64,000 nucleotides of DNA from Paraglaciecola sp. L1A13 (GTDB lineage Bacteria; Pseudomonadota; Gammaproteobacteria; Enterobacterales; Alteromonadaceae). Positions 25,630-34,995 of the stretch are shown piece after piece. The stretch covers positions 4,154,001-4,218,000 of the forward strand of contig NZ_CP047024.1 in assembly GCF_009796745.1 (NCBI RefSeq). The letters are read 5' to 3'. Each line of letters begins with the position of its first letter. Within the stretch, counting starts at the first letter, position 1. A program made the translations under genes and the position numbers. A model generated the notes under the pieces. That model searched no databases. It worked only from the letters and a program-made list of their open reading frames with translations, and was not told where the DNA came from.

Positions 25630-26767
25630 GCTTCACGGTGCTCGCTGGCAATGTAAGACGGAAAATTGATCCCTTACCCACCTCAGGTGCAGAATAAGCA
25701 AGGCTACCGCCCAAGATATCTGCACTTTTTTTGACCATATATAACCCCAGTCCAGTACCGAATGATGCCTCAGGATGAAAACGCTCAAACATCGTAAACA
25801 ATTTGTCTCGATATATTTCATCCACGCCAAGGCCGTTATCACGTACTTCGAGTATAAAATCACCATCGATCTTATACGTTGAAATCCTAACAAATGAGTT
25901 AGGCTTGCGTGTATCCTGATACTTAATAGCATTAGATATAAGGTTATCAATAATCTGCATAAATTTTTGCGGCTTAGTATTAATTGAACCAATGTAATCA
26001 AATCGGGTTTCAATATCCAAGCGACTATAATTCTGCATATAACTCAACGCTTCTAGCGCTTTGTAAACAACGACCGGTACATCTACAGGCAGGTTATCTT
26101 CTTCTTGTAACTTAATTTTGCTCACGTCCAGCACGCTCTCTACAAGATCACTCAGTTTAGTGATCCCTGCTTGCGTAATCCGCACCGTTTTCAAAGCATT
26201 AGGCAAATCACCGTCTTCGATATACTTAGCCGCCATTTCCATCACATATTCCATTGAGCTCAACGGAGAGCAAAGGTCATGTGTCAACCGATACGAGAAC
26301 TCCTCCATTTCTTGATTCGCCAAGGACAATTCATCCGATGCTTTCTTTTGCGCAGTAATATCTTGAATTTGAGAAATAAAATACAGTGGCTGTTGATCAT
26401 CATCACGTACTAATGACACGGTAAGTTTTGCCCAAATAAGCTGACCATTTTTATGGAAATAACGTTTGTCTAGATTGTAAGTTTGAATTTCACCGCCAAG
26501 CAACTGTTTTAATAGTGTTAAATCATCCTCTAAATCGTCCGGATGCGTGATAGTTTGAAAATCGAGTTTAACTAGCTCACTGGCGGTGTAACCCACAATA
26601 TCGCATATGGCCTGATTGACCTTCAACCAAGTTCCATCAGGCGCGATTAAAGCCATGCCTATTCCAGAATGCTCCATCGCTAAGCGAAACATGTTTTTGT
26701 TTTCCAAATTCACTTTAGGAAACGAAGAGGGGTTCCACCTCAATTTATCGATTACTTTTTTAACCAT
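25622..26767 (-). CDS. Soluble PAS-domain sensor histidine kinase
   Basis: A 381-residue kinase without membrane segments. PAS/PAC at about residues 30-145 (AMEHSGIGMALIAPDGTWLKVNQAICDIVGYTASEL, YFISQIQDITAQKKASDEL), then a HisKA-like helix with the phosphoacceptor in SYRLTHDLCSPLSSMEYV and an HATPase_c domain with N-box NLISNAIKYQD, DNGLGV and GTGLGLYMVKK. All catalytic boxes are present. No receiver or response regulator is adjacent, so it is an orphan kinase here; the input is likely cytosolic. It converges with the TetR gene, overlapping by 8 bases. Confidence 0.9.
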   Translation of the reverse strand: MVKKVIDKLRWNPSSFPKVNLENKNMFRLAMEHSGIGMALIAPDGTWLKVNQAICDIVGYTASELVKLDFQTITHPDDLEDDLTLLKQLLGGEIQTYNLDKRYFHKNGQLIWAKLTVSLVRDDDQQPLYFISQIQDITAQKKASDELSLANQEMEEFSYRLTHDLCSPLSSMEYVMEMAAKYIEDGDLPNALKTVRITQAGITKLSDLVESVLDVSKIKLQEEDNLPVDVPVVVYKALEALSYMQNYSRLDIETRFDYIGSINTKPQKFMQIIDNLISNAIKYQDTRKPNSFVRISTYKIDGDFILEVRDNGLGVDEIYRDKLFTMFERFHPEASFGTGLGLYMVKKSADILGGSLAYSAPEVGKGSIFRLTLPASTVKLS

Positions 26768-26963
26768 TAAAAACCTACAATATGTGACTTGGATGCAGTG
26801 GTTTCTTTAAGTAAAAATAAGCGTTTGTGGTGATATATGCTAGTGATTTACGTCTTTAAAGCACAAAAAATAGACTAAAGTCTAAGTTACAAGCTGCTAA
26901 ACAATGCATAAAAACAACTAAAAACAGGACTGAGGGATAGAATCTGATATGAATAAGGTAAGA

Positions 26964-27000
26964 GAAAAATTATCACCGCCCGAAGTTCAGGCGATGATAT
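26964..27000 (-). terminator. Terminator downstream of rnpB
   Basis: On the minus strand TATCATCGCC pairs with GGCGGTGATA around TGAACTTCG and is followed by a T-rich stretch, 8 bases beyond the mature 3' end of RNase P RNA. Confidence 0.8.
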
Positions 27001-27007
27001 TGTAAAA

Positions 27008-27381
<374 letters not shown>

Positions 27382-27389
27382 GGAGCGGG

Positions 27390-27418
27390 ATTCTACGCAG
27401 GTTAAGCCTGACTTACAA
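27390..27418 (-). promoter_or_regulatory. rnpB promoter
   Basis: On the minus strand TTGTAA (27418 to 27413), a 17-base spacer and TAGAAT (27395 to 27390) lie 8 bases before the RNase P RNA 5' end, the exact geometry of a sigma-70 promoter. Confidence 0.75.
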
Positions 27419-27460
27419 TCTGCTTTGACGTTAGAAAGCCGACTAAAAGTCAACGCATAT

Positions 27461-27490
27461 AAAAATGCCGCAAATAATGCGGCATTTTTT
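27461..27490. terminator. Terminator of maeA
   Basis: AAAATGCCGC / GCGGCATTTT stem with a 7-base loop and T run on the minus strand, 21 bases beyond the maeA stop. It also insulates rnpB. Confidence 0.9.
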
Positions 27491-27510
27491 AGATTCAAAG
27501 CACAGTTGCG

Positions 27511-29205
27511 TTAGATACTGACACGCTTGTAAGGCCGATATTCTGCTTTCCAGAAATTTCCGTCGATTCTTTCACTGAGCATCTCATCGCTTACTTCTAA
27601 TGCTAAACCTTGTTTCTGGGCAATCTTGCCAACATCAAATGCAATTTTCTTACTTAACTGGGCGATACCAGTCAAAGGCGGTAAAAGCGCTGTGCCTAGG
27701 CCGTTAGCCAAAGGTGAAGCATTCGCTAGCGCGGCACTGGTTGCCATCAACATTTCGTCGCTGATCAAGCTCGCTTTTGCCGCCAAGACGCCCAAGCCAA
27801 TGCCAGGGAAGATATAACTGTTGTTACACTGAGCAATAGGATAGATTTTACCCTTGTATTCAACTGGATTAAATGGACTACCAGTAGCAATAATAACGTC
27901 ACCGTCAGTCCATTCAATTACGTGCTCAGGACGGGCTTCAACCTGACGAGACGGATTGCTTAAAGGGAATATTATCGGCAAATCGCAATGACTTTTCATT
28001 TCTTTAACGACTTGCTCAGTGAATAAGCCTGCCTGACCTGAAACCCCAATAAGAATACTTGGCTTAACTTGGCTTACCGTTTCGAGCAGAGAAGGATATT
28101 GGCCCACTTTCTGCCAATTTACTTGGTTAATCAGCGGTTGGGCGAGTCGTAACTGGAAATCACGCAAGCCTTCCATATCATCAGTTACTAAACCAAAGCG
28201 GTCGACCATAAAGACCTGACCACGAGCTTGAGCGTCAGAAATCCCTTCGCTGGTCATCTGTTTGATAATTTGTTCTGCAATACCACAGCCAGCTGAACCT
28301 GCGCCAACAAATACGACTCGTTGGTCACTGAGCTTGGTGTTCTTGCTTTTACAAGCAGCTAATATCGTGCCCACCGTTACTGCAGCGGTACCTTGAATAT
28401 CATCATTAAAACAGCAGACTTTGTCACGATACCGTTTAAGTAACGGCATTGCGTTGGGCTGAGCAAAGTCTTCAAACTGTAACATGACTTCAGGCCAACG
28501 TTTGAGCACGGCTTTGATAAACATATCAACAAACTCGTCATACTCAGCCTGCCCGATGCGTTTATGGCGAGCGCCCATATACATAGGATCGTTAAGTAAT
28601 TTTTCGTTGTTGGTTCCCACATCAAGCATAACAGGCAACGTGTATGCTGGGCTAATACCGCCACACGCGGTATACAAAGACAACTTACCGATAGGGATCC
28701 CCATACCTCCTATGCCTTGGTCACCCAAACCGAGAATTCGCTCACCGTCTGTGACGACTATTACTTTCACTTTACGCTTCGTGGCGTTGCGAATAATGTC
28801 GTCCATTTGATGACGTTCTGAATAGGAAATAAATAAGCCGCGAGAACTCCGATAAATATCAGAAAACTGTTCACACGCATCACCTACCGTGGGGGTATAG
28901 ATGATCGGCATCATTTCATCGATATGCTGCTGGATAAGCCGGTAGTATAACGTCTCATTGTTATCTTGAATCGCGCGTAAATATATATGCTTATTAATCG
29001 GTTCGTTGAAACTTGAATATTGCATGTAGGCACGTTCAACTTGCTCTTCGATACTCTCGTAACGCGGCGGTATTAAACCGGTAAGATTAAACGCTACACG
29101 TTCTTGGGCAGTAAATGCACTGCCTTTGTTGAGTAAGGGAGTTTCAAGCAAAGAAGGTCCTGAGTGAGGAATATATAACGCACTTTTAGGCGTTGAGCTA
29201 CTCAT
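27511..29205 (-). CDS. maeA: NAD-dependent malic enzyme
   Basis: Oxidatively decarboxylates L-malate to pyruvate with NAD+, cytoplasmic. 564 residues, the normal length of the MaeA/SfcA type. Family features: [84 protein letters not shown], the metal-site region [11 protein letters not shown] with [14 protein letters not shown], and the nucleotide motif [19 protein letters not shown] at 29205 follows AGGACA. Monocistronic between mrcA and rnpB, each separated by a terminator-like hairpin. Confidence 0.95.
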   Translation of the reverse strand: MSSSTPKSALYIPHSGPSLLETPLLNKGSAFTAQERVAFNLTGLIPPRYESIEEQVERAYMQYSSFNEPINKHIYLRAIQDNNETLYYRLIQQHIDEMMPIIYTPTVGDACEQFSDIYRSSRGLFISYSERHQMDDIIRNATKRKVKVIVVTDGERILGLGDQGIGGMGIPIGKLSLYTACGGISPAYTLPVMLDVGTNNEKLLNDPMYMGARHKRIGQAEYDEFVDMFIKAVLKRWPEVMLQFEDFAQPNAMPLLKRYRDKVCCFNDDIQGTAAVTVGTILAACKSKNTKLSDQRVVFVGAGSAGCGIAEQIIKQMTSEGISDAQARGQVFMVDRFGLVTDDMEGLRDFQLRLAQPLINQVNWQKVGQYPSLLETVSQVKPSILIGVSGQAGLFTEQVVKEMKSHCDLPIIFPLSNPSRQVEARPEHVIEWTDGDVIIATGSPFNPVEYKGKIYPIAQCNNSYIFPGIGLGVLAAKASLISDEMLMATSAALANASPLANGLGTALLPPLTGIAQLSKKIAFDVGKIAQKQGLALEVSDEMLSERIDGNFWKAEYRPYKRVSI

Positions 29206-29266
29206 AAAAAGTGTCCTGTTTGGCGCGAAAATAGGGTTTTCGCAGAAAATTTACAACCGATATATT

Positions 29267-29328
29267 AAAAATGCTGCGAAGTACAATCGACGACGATAAT
29301 AAGCATCGAATCACTTAGCAGCATTTTT
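29267..29328 (-). terminator. Long hairpin between mrcA and maeA
   Basis: AAAAATGCTGCGAAGT (29267-29282) pairs with ACTTAGCAGCATTTTT (29313-29328), 15 of 16 positions, around a 30-base loop. On the minus strand the second arm ends in a T run, so it should terminate mrcA; the loop is unusually large for an intrinsic terminator. Confidence 0.65.
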
Positions 29329-29394
29329 ATTGAAAGCCCAGCATATCAAAAATTCAATCACATACAATGCTTTCCCAATGGTCTCTATAATGCC

Positions 29395-32055
29395 TTAAAA
29401 AATATCTTCAAGTGGTTTGCTTTGTTTACTATTTTCATCCGCTGGATCGACAAATTCACTGTCGCTAACATAACTCGTCGGCGCAGTCCCCGGCACAAAG
29501 TACTCGAACAGTGCAGTATGATCCGTACGTTGGGTTAACTTACCGCTGGCACGATCAATACGCGTTGTCACTAGGTTGTTAGGCATAGGGCGATTCTTTT
29601 CAGGTACGCCGTCTAAGGCTTTTTGCATAAAGCGTATCCAAGCAGGTTCAGCTGCCTTGGCACCATCTTCCCCGCCTATCATGGCGTTGCCGATGAAATT
29701 AAATTTTTTGGGATTCTTATTAACCAAGTTTTGATTACGCGATGCCCGACCTAAACTGCGTCCCATATTATCAAAGCCAACCCAAACGGTAGCCACTAAA
29801 TCATTGGTAAAACCACTGAACCAAGTGTCTTTTGAATCATTGGTGGTACCTGTTTTACCCGCGATATCACCCCGTTGCAGCAAATTACTGGCTCGCCAAC
29901 CGGTACCTTGCCAATAGGTTTTTTTATTCCAGTTACCATTGGTTTTGAGCGCTGTGCGCATCATCTCGGCAACCAGAAAGGCATTATCTTCATCAAGTAC
30001 CCTGGGCGCAGAACGAACCGGATCAACGGTGTCAGCACTTGTACCCTTTTTAGGTAATTGTGCTGAGCCCAACTCAGCAGCTAACATGGCTTCTATATCC
30101 ATATGTTCATCAGATATTGCATCGTGGTGCTCTTGCGCAGCCTCACATGGATCGCACGCCTGCAGGGGATTCGACTTCCACAACACTTTGCCGTAGTCAT
30201 CTTCGATACGCTCCACAAAGTGTGGCTGAATCAAAAAGCCGCCATTAGCAATTACCGACATAGCCGTTGCTACTTCCAGCGGCGTATGTGAGCCAGAACC
30301 AAGGGAGACCGTCTCATCTCTAGGAATTTCAGTTATATCAAAACCAAAACGCGCTAAGTGTTTGGTAACTTTATCAATGCCTACAGCACGCACCAAGCGA
30401 ACAGAAACGACGTTTTTCGATTTGCCTAAAGCAACCCGCAAACGTATGGGTCCATCATATTCAGGAGGGGAGTTTTCGGGACGCCAAGCATTACCTGTTC
30501 CCCTTTCCCACTGATTAATGGGCGCATCATTGATGATGCTCGCTAACGTAAATCCATTGGCTAATGCAGACGAATAAATGAAAGGCTTAATATTTGAGCC
30601 TACTTGACGTTTGGCTTGAGTCGCTCGGTTAAACTGACTTTGATAAAAACTATAACCGCCCACGATTGCTTGAGCCGCACCGTTATGGGGATTCAATGCA
30701 ATAAAGGCGCTGCTGGCATCTGGATATTGAGTCAATTGCCAATGCTTATCATCTTCGCGCTGGCGAATTAAAATCAATGCCCCTTCGGATAGAATATCAC
30801 TGGCCTTTTCAGGTTCATTCCCCTGACGCGTGTCAGTGATGTATTTCCGAGCCCAATCCAACCCATCCCAGTCGATTGTGCTAACCCGGCCTGAGCGAGT
30901 AAAAATACTAACATCGGTCTCATTCACTTTCATCACTATGGCCGGCTGCATCGATTCGAACGTTTGGTATCCATCAAGGAAAGTAAGCATGCGTTGCTCA
31001 TCCCAAGGCTCAGTGGAAATAGCCGCTGTTACAACCGCGTCTTGGTCTTTTTCTACTGCTACAGGTAATCCGGCTGGGATCCACAACTGCTGCTCTGGGC
31101 CACGGTAACCGTGACGTTCATCGTAATCATGTAAATTACGCTGCAAAGCTTGCTGAGCGGCTAGTTGGGTATAAGAAGGCACAGTCGAGTATACTTGATA
31201 GCCACCAGTTTCAGCTTCTTCTTTACCGTATAACTCGACCATCTCATTCCATATTAAGTCTGCCAAATAAGGGGCTGAGAACTCAATTTCCGCACCGTGT
31301 TTAGTGGCCGTAATCGGCGCAGTAGAGGCTTCATCGAACTGCGCTCGGGTGATGTATTTCTCATCCAGCATTCGCAGTAATACCACTCGGCGGCGCACTT
31401 TAGAGCGTTCAGGACGGCTGATAGGATTAAGAATTGACGGTGCTTGCGGTAATCCGGCTATAGTAGCCATTTGCGCCAGCGTTAATTCATTGACTGTTTT
31501 ACCATAATAAACTTGCGCGGCTGCACCAAAACCAAAGGCTCGGTGACCCAACTCGACCTTATTCAGGTACAACTCTAAAATTTCTTGCTTGGTAAGTAAC
31601 TGTTCCATGTGCCAAGCAATAAAGATTTCTTTTATTTTACGAATATAGGTTTTATCCCGAGTAAGAAAGAAACCTCGTGCCAGTTGCATGGTTAAGGTGC
31701 TGCCCCCCTGACCTTTTTCCCCGGTGAGCACTAAATTCACCACGGCTCGCGCCATACCAATTGGATCCACGCCATGGTGTTGGTAAAAGCGGCTGTCTTC
31801 AGTGGCAAGCACAGCATGGATCAAATCTTCAGGAACGTCTTCAATTGTGAGTGGAATACGACGTTTAACCCCAAACTGTGAAATAAGCTTGCCGTCTTGG
31901 GTATACACACGCATAGGCGTTTGCAGACGCACATCCTTGAGCATATCCACACTGGGTAAGTCTGGTTTCATATAAAAATAAAGGGCAAAAGTCGTTATAA
32001 CACCGACGACAAAAGCGAGGATAAGAATAAAAAATGCGGGCTTTAAAAACTTCAC
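29395..32055 (-). CDS. mrcA: Bifunctional penicillin-binding protein 1A
   Basis: Class A PBP that polymerises and cross-links peptidoglycan in the periplasm; 886 residues. N-terminal membrane anchor (FFILILAFVVGVITTFALYF), glycosyltransferase domain with EDSRFYQHHGVDPIGMARA and GQGGSTLTMQLARGFFL, then the transpeptidase with SNIK active-site motif in VGSNIKPFIYSSAL, SKN in GKSKNVVSVRL and KTGTTNDSKDTWFSG. An OB-like insert typical of gammaproteobacterial PBP1A lies between the two domains. The start is GTG at 32055. It is divergent from pilM, the arrangement seen widely in gammaproteobacteria. Confidence 0.96.
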   Translation of the reverse strand: MKFLKPAFFILILAFVVGVITTFALYFYMKPDLPSVDMLKDVRLQTPMRVYTQDGKLISQFGVKRRIPLTIEDVPEDLIHAVLATEDSRFYQHHGVDPIGMARAVVNLVLTGEKGQGGSTLTMQLARGFFLTRDKTYIRKIKEIFIAWHMEQLLTKQEILELYLNKVELGHRAFGFGAAAQVYYGKTVNELTLAQMATIAGLPQAPSILNPISRPERSKVRRRVVLLRMLDEKYITRAQFDEASTAPITATKHGAEIEFSAPYLADLIWNEMVELYGKEEAETGGYQVYSTVPSYTQLAAQQALQRNLHDYDERHGYRGPEQQLWIPAGLPVAVEKDQDAVVTAAISTEPWDEQRMLTFLDGYQTFESMQPAIVMKVNETDVSIFTRSGRVSTIDWDGLDWARKYITDTRQGNEPEKASDILSEGALILIRQREDDKHWQLTQYPDASSAFIALNPHNGAAQAIVGGYSFYQSQFNRATQAKRQVGSNIKPFIYSSALANGFTLASIINDAPINQWERGTGNAWRPENSPPEYDGPIRLRVALGKSKNVVSVRLVRAVGIDKVTKHLARFGFDITEIPRDETVSLGSGSHTPLEVATAMSVIANGGFLIQPHFVERIEDDYGKVLWKSNPLQACDPCEAAQEHHDAISDEHMDIEAMLAAELGSAQLPKKGTSADTVDPVRSAPRVLDEDNAFLVAEMMRTALKTNGNWNKKTYWQGTGWRASNLLQRGDIAGKTGTTNDSKDTWFSGFTNDLVATVWVGFDNMGRSLGRASRNQNLVNKNPKKFNFIGNAMIGGEDGAKAAEPAWIRFMQKALDGVPEKNRPMPNNLVTTRIDRASGKLTQRTDHTALFEYFVPGTAPTSYVSDSEFVDPADENSKQSKPLEDIF

Positions 32056-32192
32056 GAAAACAATATTACCAAGACAAGTTGCAATAAATGACTCATATTT
32101 TATACCTAAGTACCGTTATAAGAACCATAAATAATTAAAAGTTGAGCAATAATACTAACATCCCGCTTCGTATAATTGCATCGGAACCTTAA

Positions 32193-33290
32193 GTGTTTGA
32201 TAAATTATTGGCTAAAAATACGCAACACCTCATTGGACTCGACATAGGCACCCGTTATGTTAAGGCCATTTTATTCGAACAAAACAAACAACACATTACG
32301 TTGCTCGCTATTGCGTGCGAGTCTATTAACGGCAACGCTTTTGCAGAGCGTGAAATCAAAGATTACGAAGCCCTGAGCCAAGCACTTAAGAAAATTAAAC
32401 TCAACTTAAAAGGTAAAGCTAAGCAAGTGGCAATCGCTGTCTCTGGACAGGCGGTGATCAACAAGTTAGCGTACATGGATGATGACTTAACTGATATTGA
32501 ACTTGAAAGCCAAATCGAGCTTGAGGCAGACAGCTTAATTCCCTACCCATTAGAAGAAATATATTTAGATTTTGAACGCTTAGGCCCAAGCGCTAGTTAC
32601 CCAAATAAAGTTGAAGTGTTACTCAGCGCTGTGCACAAAGACATGATCGACTCGCGCTTAACGTTATTAAACGAAGTTGGATTTGAAACAAAAATTGCCG
32701 ATGTTGAGGTTTATGCACTCGCCAACGCCTTAATACAATTTGCTGCGACCAGTGAATCTACTAATGATAATTCCGATGATCTAGCTGATAAAATGGTGCA
32801 ATGCTGTATTAATATTGGGGCCTCGCAACTGCAGTTTTGTGCAGTATATGATGGCCAAGTGCTTTACACCAAAGAACATAATTTTGGGCTTGATATGTTA
32901 ACCCAAGATAGTTGTTCAAATTTTAATCTGTCACGCATTCAGTACGAGCAACAACTAACAACCAATAGCTTGCCTGAGAGTTGGCCTCGTGACTGCTACA
33001 TGCTTTTTCAGGCCAATTTACAGCAGCACATTACCCGTGCCCTTCAAATGTATGTAAGCTCAACCCATCAGCCATCTCCGCAGCACCTACTAATTTGTGG
33101 CGCTATTAGCCCTTTTAAAAATTTAGCCAACGAATTAACCCAAGAACTCGGCATTGACGTACAAATTTTCAACCCATTACTTGGCATGCAAAGCGACAAG
33201 AAGAGCGCTGAATTAATTGCATCCCAAGGGGCAAATTTTGCCATTGCCGCTGGGTTAGCATTAAGGGGCTTTTCACCTTGCCACATATAA
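32193..33290 (+). CDS. pilM: Type IV pilus inner-membrane platform protein PilM
   Basis: Actin-like ATP-binding protein on the cytoplasmic face that binds the PilN N-terminus and links the pilus motor to the PilNOPQ alignment complex. 365 residues; actin-fold markers are LIGLDIGTRYVKAILFE at the N-terminus, QVAIAVSGQAVINK, LSAVHKDMIDSRLTLLNEVGFETKIADVEVYALANA and the late LLICGAISPFKNLANEL. The start is GTG at 32193. Its end overlaps the TTG start of pilN by 13 bases. First gene of pilMNOPQ. Confidence 0.95.
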   Translation: MFDKLLAKNTQHLIGLDIGTRYVKAILFEQNKQHITLLAIACESINGNAFAEREIKDYEALSQALKKIKLNLKGKAKQVAIAVSGQAVINKLAYMDDDLTDIELESQIELEADSLIPYPLEEIYLDFERLGPSASYPNKVEVLLSAVHKDMIDSRLTLLNEVGFETKIADVEVYALANALIQFAATSESTNDNSDDLADKMVQCCINIGASQLQFCAVYDGQVLYTKEHNFGLDMLTQDSCSNFNLSRIQYEQQLTTNSLPESWPRDCYMLFQANLQQHITRALQMYVSSTHQPSPQHLLICGAISPFKNLANELTQELGIDVQIFNPLLGMQSDKKSAELIASQGANFAIAAGLALRGFSPCHI

Positions 33291-33859
33291 ACCTGCTGCC
33301 ATGGCGAGAAGCACAGCGCCAACAACAGAAAAAGAATTATCTAACGCTGTTGGTTGGCATCGGTGTATCTATGGTCTTGCTAATGTTTGCTTTAAGCAAA
33401 GGAATGGATCAATTAATTGCCACTCAAGAAAAGCGTAATCAATTTTTAACCCAAGCATTAAATGAAATTGATATACAAATTGGCAAAATTAAAGATATCA
33501 AACAAAGTAAGCAAGCTATTGAACAACGCATGACGCTTATCGAGCAGCTTGAAGTAAGCCGCAACGCTGCTCCTATCGTTTTGGACGAACTAGCTCGCGT
33601 AGTACCTCCTGGAATTTCTTTTAATCGCTTCGCTCGAACAAGCAATCGAGTAGAAGTGGATGGTGTTAGCGATTCAAATAACAGGCTAGCTAACTTTATG
33701 CGCAATCTAGCCAACTCAGAGGTATTTAATGACGGTGAACTTTCTTCTATTGTCGCCGATACAACTGCTGCTGACGCTGTGAGTGAATTTAAACTCAAAT
33801 TCAATATTAGTTCTAACGTTGCACCTGATTTTAGTGAAATTCAGGAGCAACCAAATTAA
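33278..33859 (+). CDS. pilN: Type IV pilus assembly protein PilN
   Basis: Bitopic inner-membrane protein of the alignment subcomplex. It begins at TTG 33278 with the invariant PilM-binding peptide INLLPWRE; no later start would retain it. One membrane helix at about residues 22-40, a coiled-coil (about 48-95) and a ferredoxin-like periplasmic domain follow. Overlaps pilM and abuts pilO directly. Confidence 0.95.
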   Translation: MPHINLLPWREAQRQQQKKNYLTLLVGIGVSMVLLMFALSKGMDQLIATQEKRNQFLTQALNEIDIQIGKIKDIKQSKQAIEQRMTLIEQLEVSRNAAPIVLDELARVVPPGISFNRFARTSNRVEVDGVSDSNNRLANFMRNLANSEVFNDGELSSIVADTTAADAVSEFKLKFNISSNVAPDFSEIQEQPN

Positions 33860-34465
33860 ATGAAATTTGATTTCAGTAAACTCAAAGAGCTCAACGAATT
33901 AGACTTCGAACAGTTAGCGACTTGGCCTTTTGAAGTCAAAACGGTGGTAGCTCTATTTGTCGCGATCATCACGCTTATTGGTGGTTATTACACACTAGTG
34001 AAAGACAAATTACCTCTGCTTGAAAAAGCCCAGTTGCAAGAATTAGATTTAAAGCGAAATTATCAAGGTAAATACAATATTGCCGTTAATTTACCCGCCT
34101 ATGAAGAGCAATTAGCTCGCTTAAAAAAAGACTTCTCGTCAATGCTAAAGTCATTACCTACTAGCAACGAAACCCCTGGTTTATTAGATGACATCACCTT
34201 TGTCGGTACCTCCGCAGGCCTTACCTTTAAATTATTGAATTGGCAGCAAGAAATACCGAAAGAATTTTATACCGAGCTGCCTATTCAAATTGAAGTGACA
34301 GGTAATTACCATGCGTTTGGCAAGTTCGTATCAGATATTGCTGCTTTACCGCGTATTGTAACAGTGCATGATTTCGAGGTAAGCCAAGAACGGGCAAATT
34401 TGAAACTTAAATTAGCCGCCAAAACCTACCGAGCAGAATTTACCGATTCAGGTCAAGATAAATGA
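33860..34465 (+). CDS. pilO: Type IV pilus assembly protein PilO
   Basis: Partner of PilN in the periplasmic alignment complex: short cytoplasmic N-terminus (FDFSKLKELNELDFEQLATWP), one membrane helix (about residues 28-45), coiled-coil around NLPAYEEQLARLKKDFSSML, and the C-terminal ferredoxin-like domain with LPIQIEVTGNYHAFGKFVSDIAALPRIVTVHDF. 201 residues. It starts on the base after the pilN stop and overlaps pilP as ATGA. Confidence 0.95.
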   Translation: MKFDFSKLKELNELDFEQLATWPFEVKTVVALFVAIITLIGGYYTLVKDKLPLLEKAQLQELDLKRNYQGKYNIAVNLPAYEEQLARLKKDFSSMLKSLPTSNETPGLLDDITFVGTSAGLTFKLLNWQQEIPKEFYTELPIQIEVTGNYHAFGKFVSDIAALPRIVTVHDFEVSQERANLKLKLAAKTYRAEFTDSGQDK

Positions 34466-34995
34466 AAGTACTCATTTTATTGTGCTTAATATGGTTGCTC
34501 GGTGCTTGTTCCGAGCAACAACAAGATTTAGACGCTTACATTTCTGATGTAAAACACAATACCTCAATTAGTATTGAGCTCTACCCTGAGTTTACCACTT
34601 CGCCTGCATTTACTTATGCAGCTAACGAATTACGTAGCCCATTTAAGCGATTAAAAAATGCGCCTCAGATCGAGACTGCATCTATTACCACAAGCTGTCC
34701 TCAACCAAATGCAGCTCACGTAAAACAGCCTTTAGAGCATCATGGAATAGATGCTATGGCTTTTATCGGCACCATTAAAAAGAATAATCAAAACTGGGCG
34801 CTCATCCAAACGAATGACGGCAATTTGTATCGCGCTACAACGGGCGACTATTTAGGGCTTTTTTATGGTCGCATTAACGCGATAAAAGACGGACGAATCA
34901 CCTACACTGAAATGTTGCCCGACGGCACTGGCTGCTGGCAAAAAAAGCAAGCAACATTGACCATGCAAGCCAATCTAGGAGAGAACAATGGCTAG
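34462..34995 (+). CDS. pilP: Type IV pilus lipoprotein PilP
   Basis: Lipoprotein that joins PilNO to the secretin PilQ. Signal MKVLILLCLIWLLGAC with the lipidated Cys at 16, then the usual YTYAANELRSPF-like segment (here FTYAANELRSPFKRL), a flexible linker, and the C-terminal beta domain starting at AMAFIGTIKKNNQNWALIQTNDGNLYRATTGDYLG. 177 residues. Overlaps both neighbours (ATGA with pilO, 8 bases with pilQ), so the operon is tightly coupled. Confidence 0.95.
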   Translation: MKVLILLCLIWLLGACSEQQQDLDAYISDVKHNTSISIELYPEFTTSPAFTYAANELRSPFKRLKNAPQIETASITTSCPQPNAAHVKQPLEHHGIDAMAFIGTIKKNNQNWALIQTNDGNLYRATTGDYLGLFYGRINAIKDGRITYTEMLPDGTGCWQKKQATLTMQANLGENNG

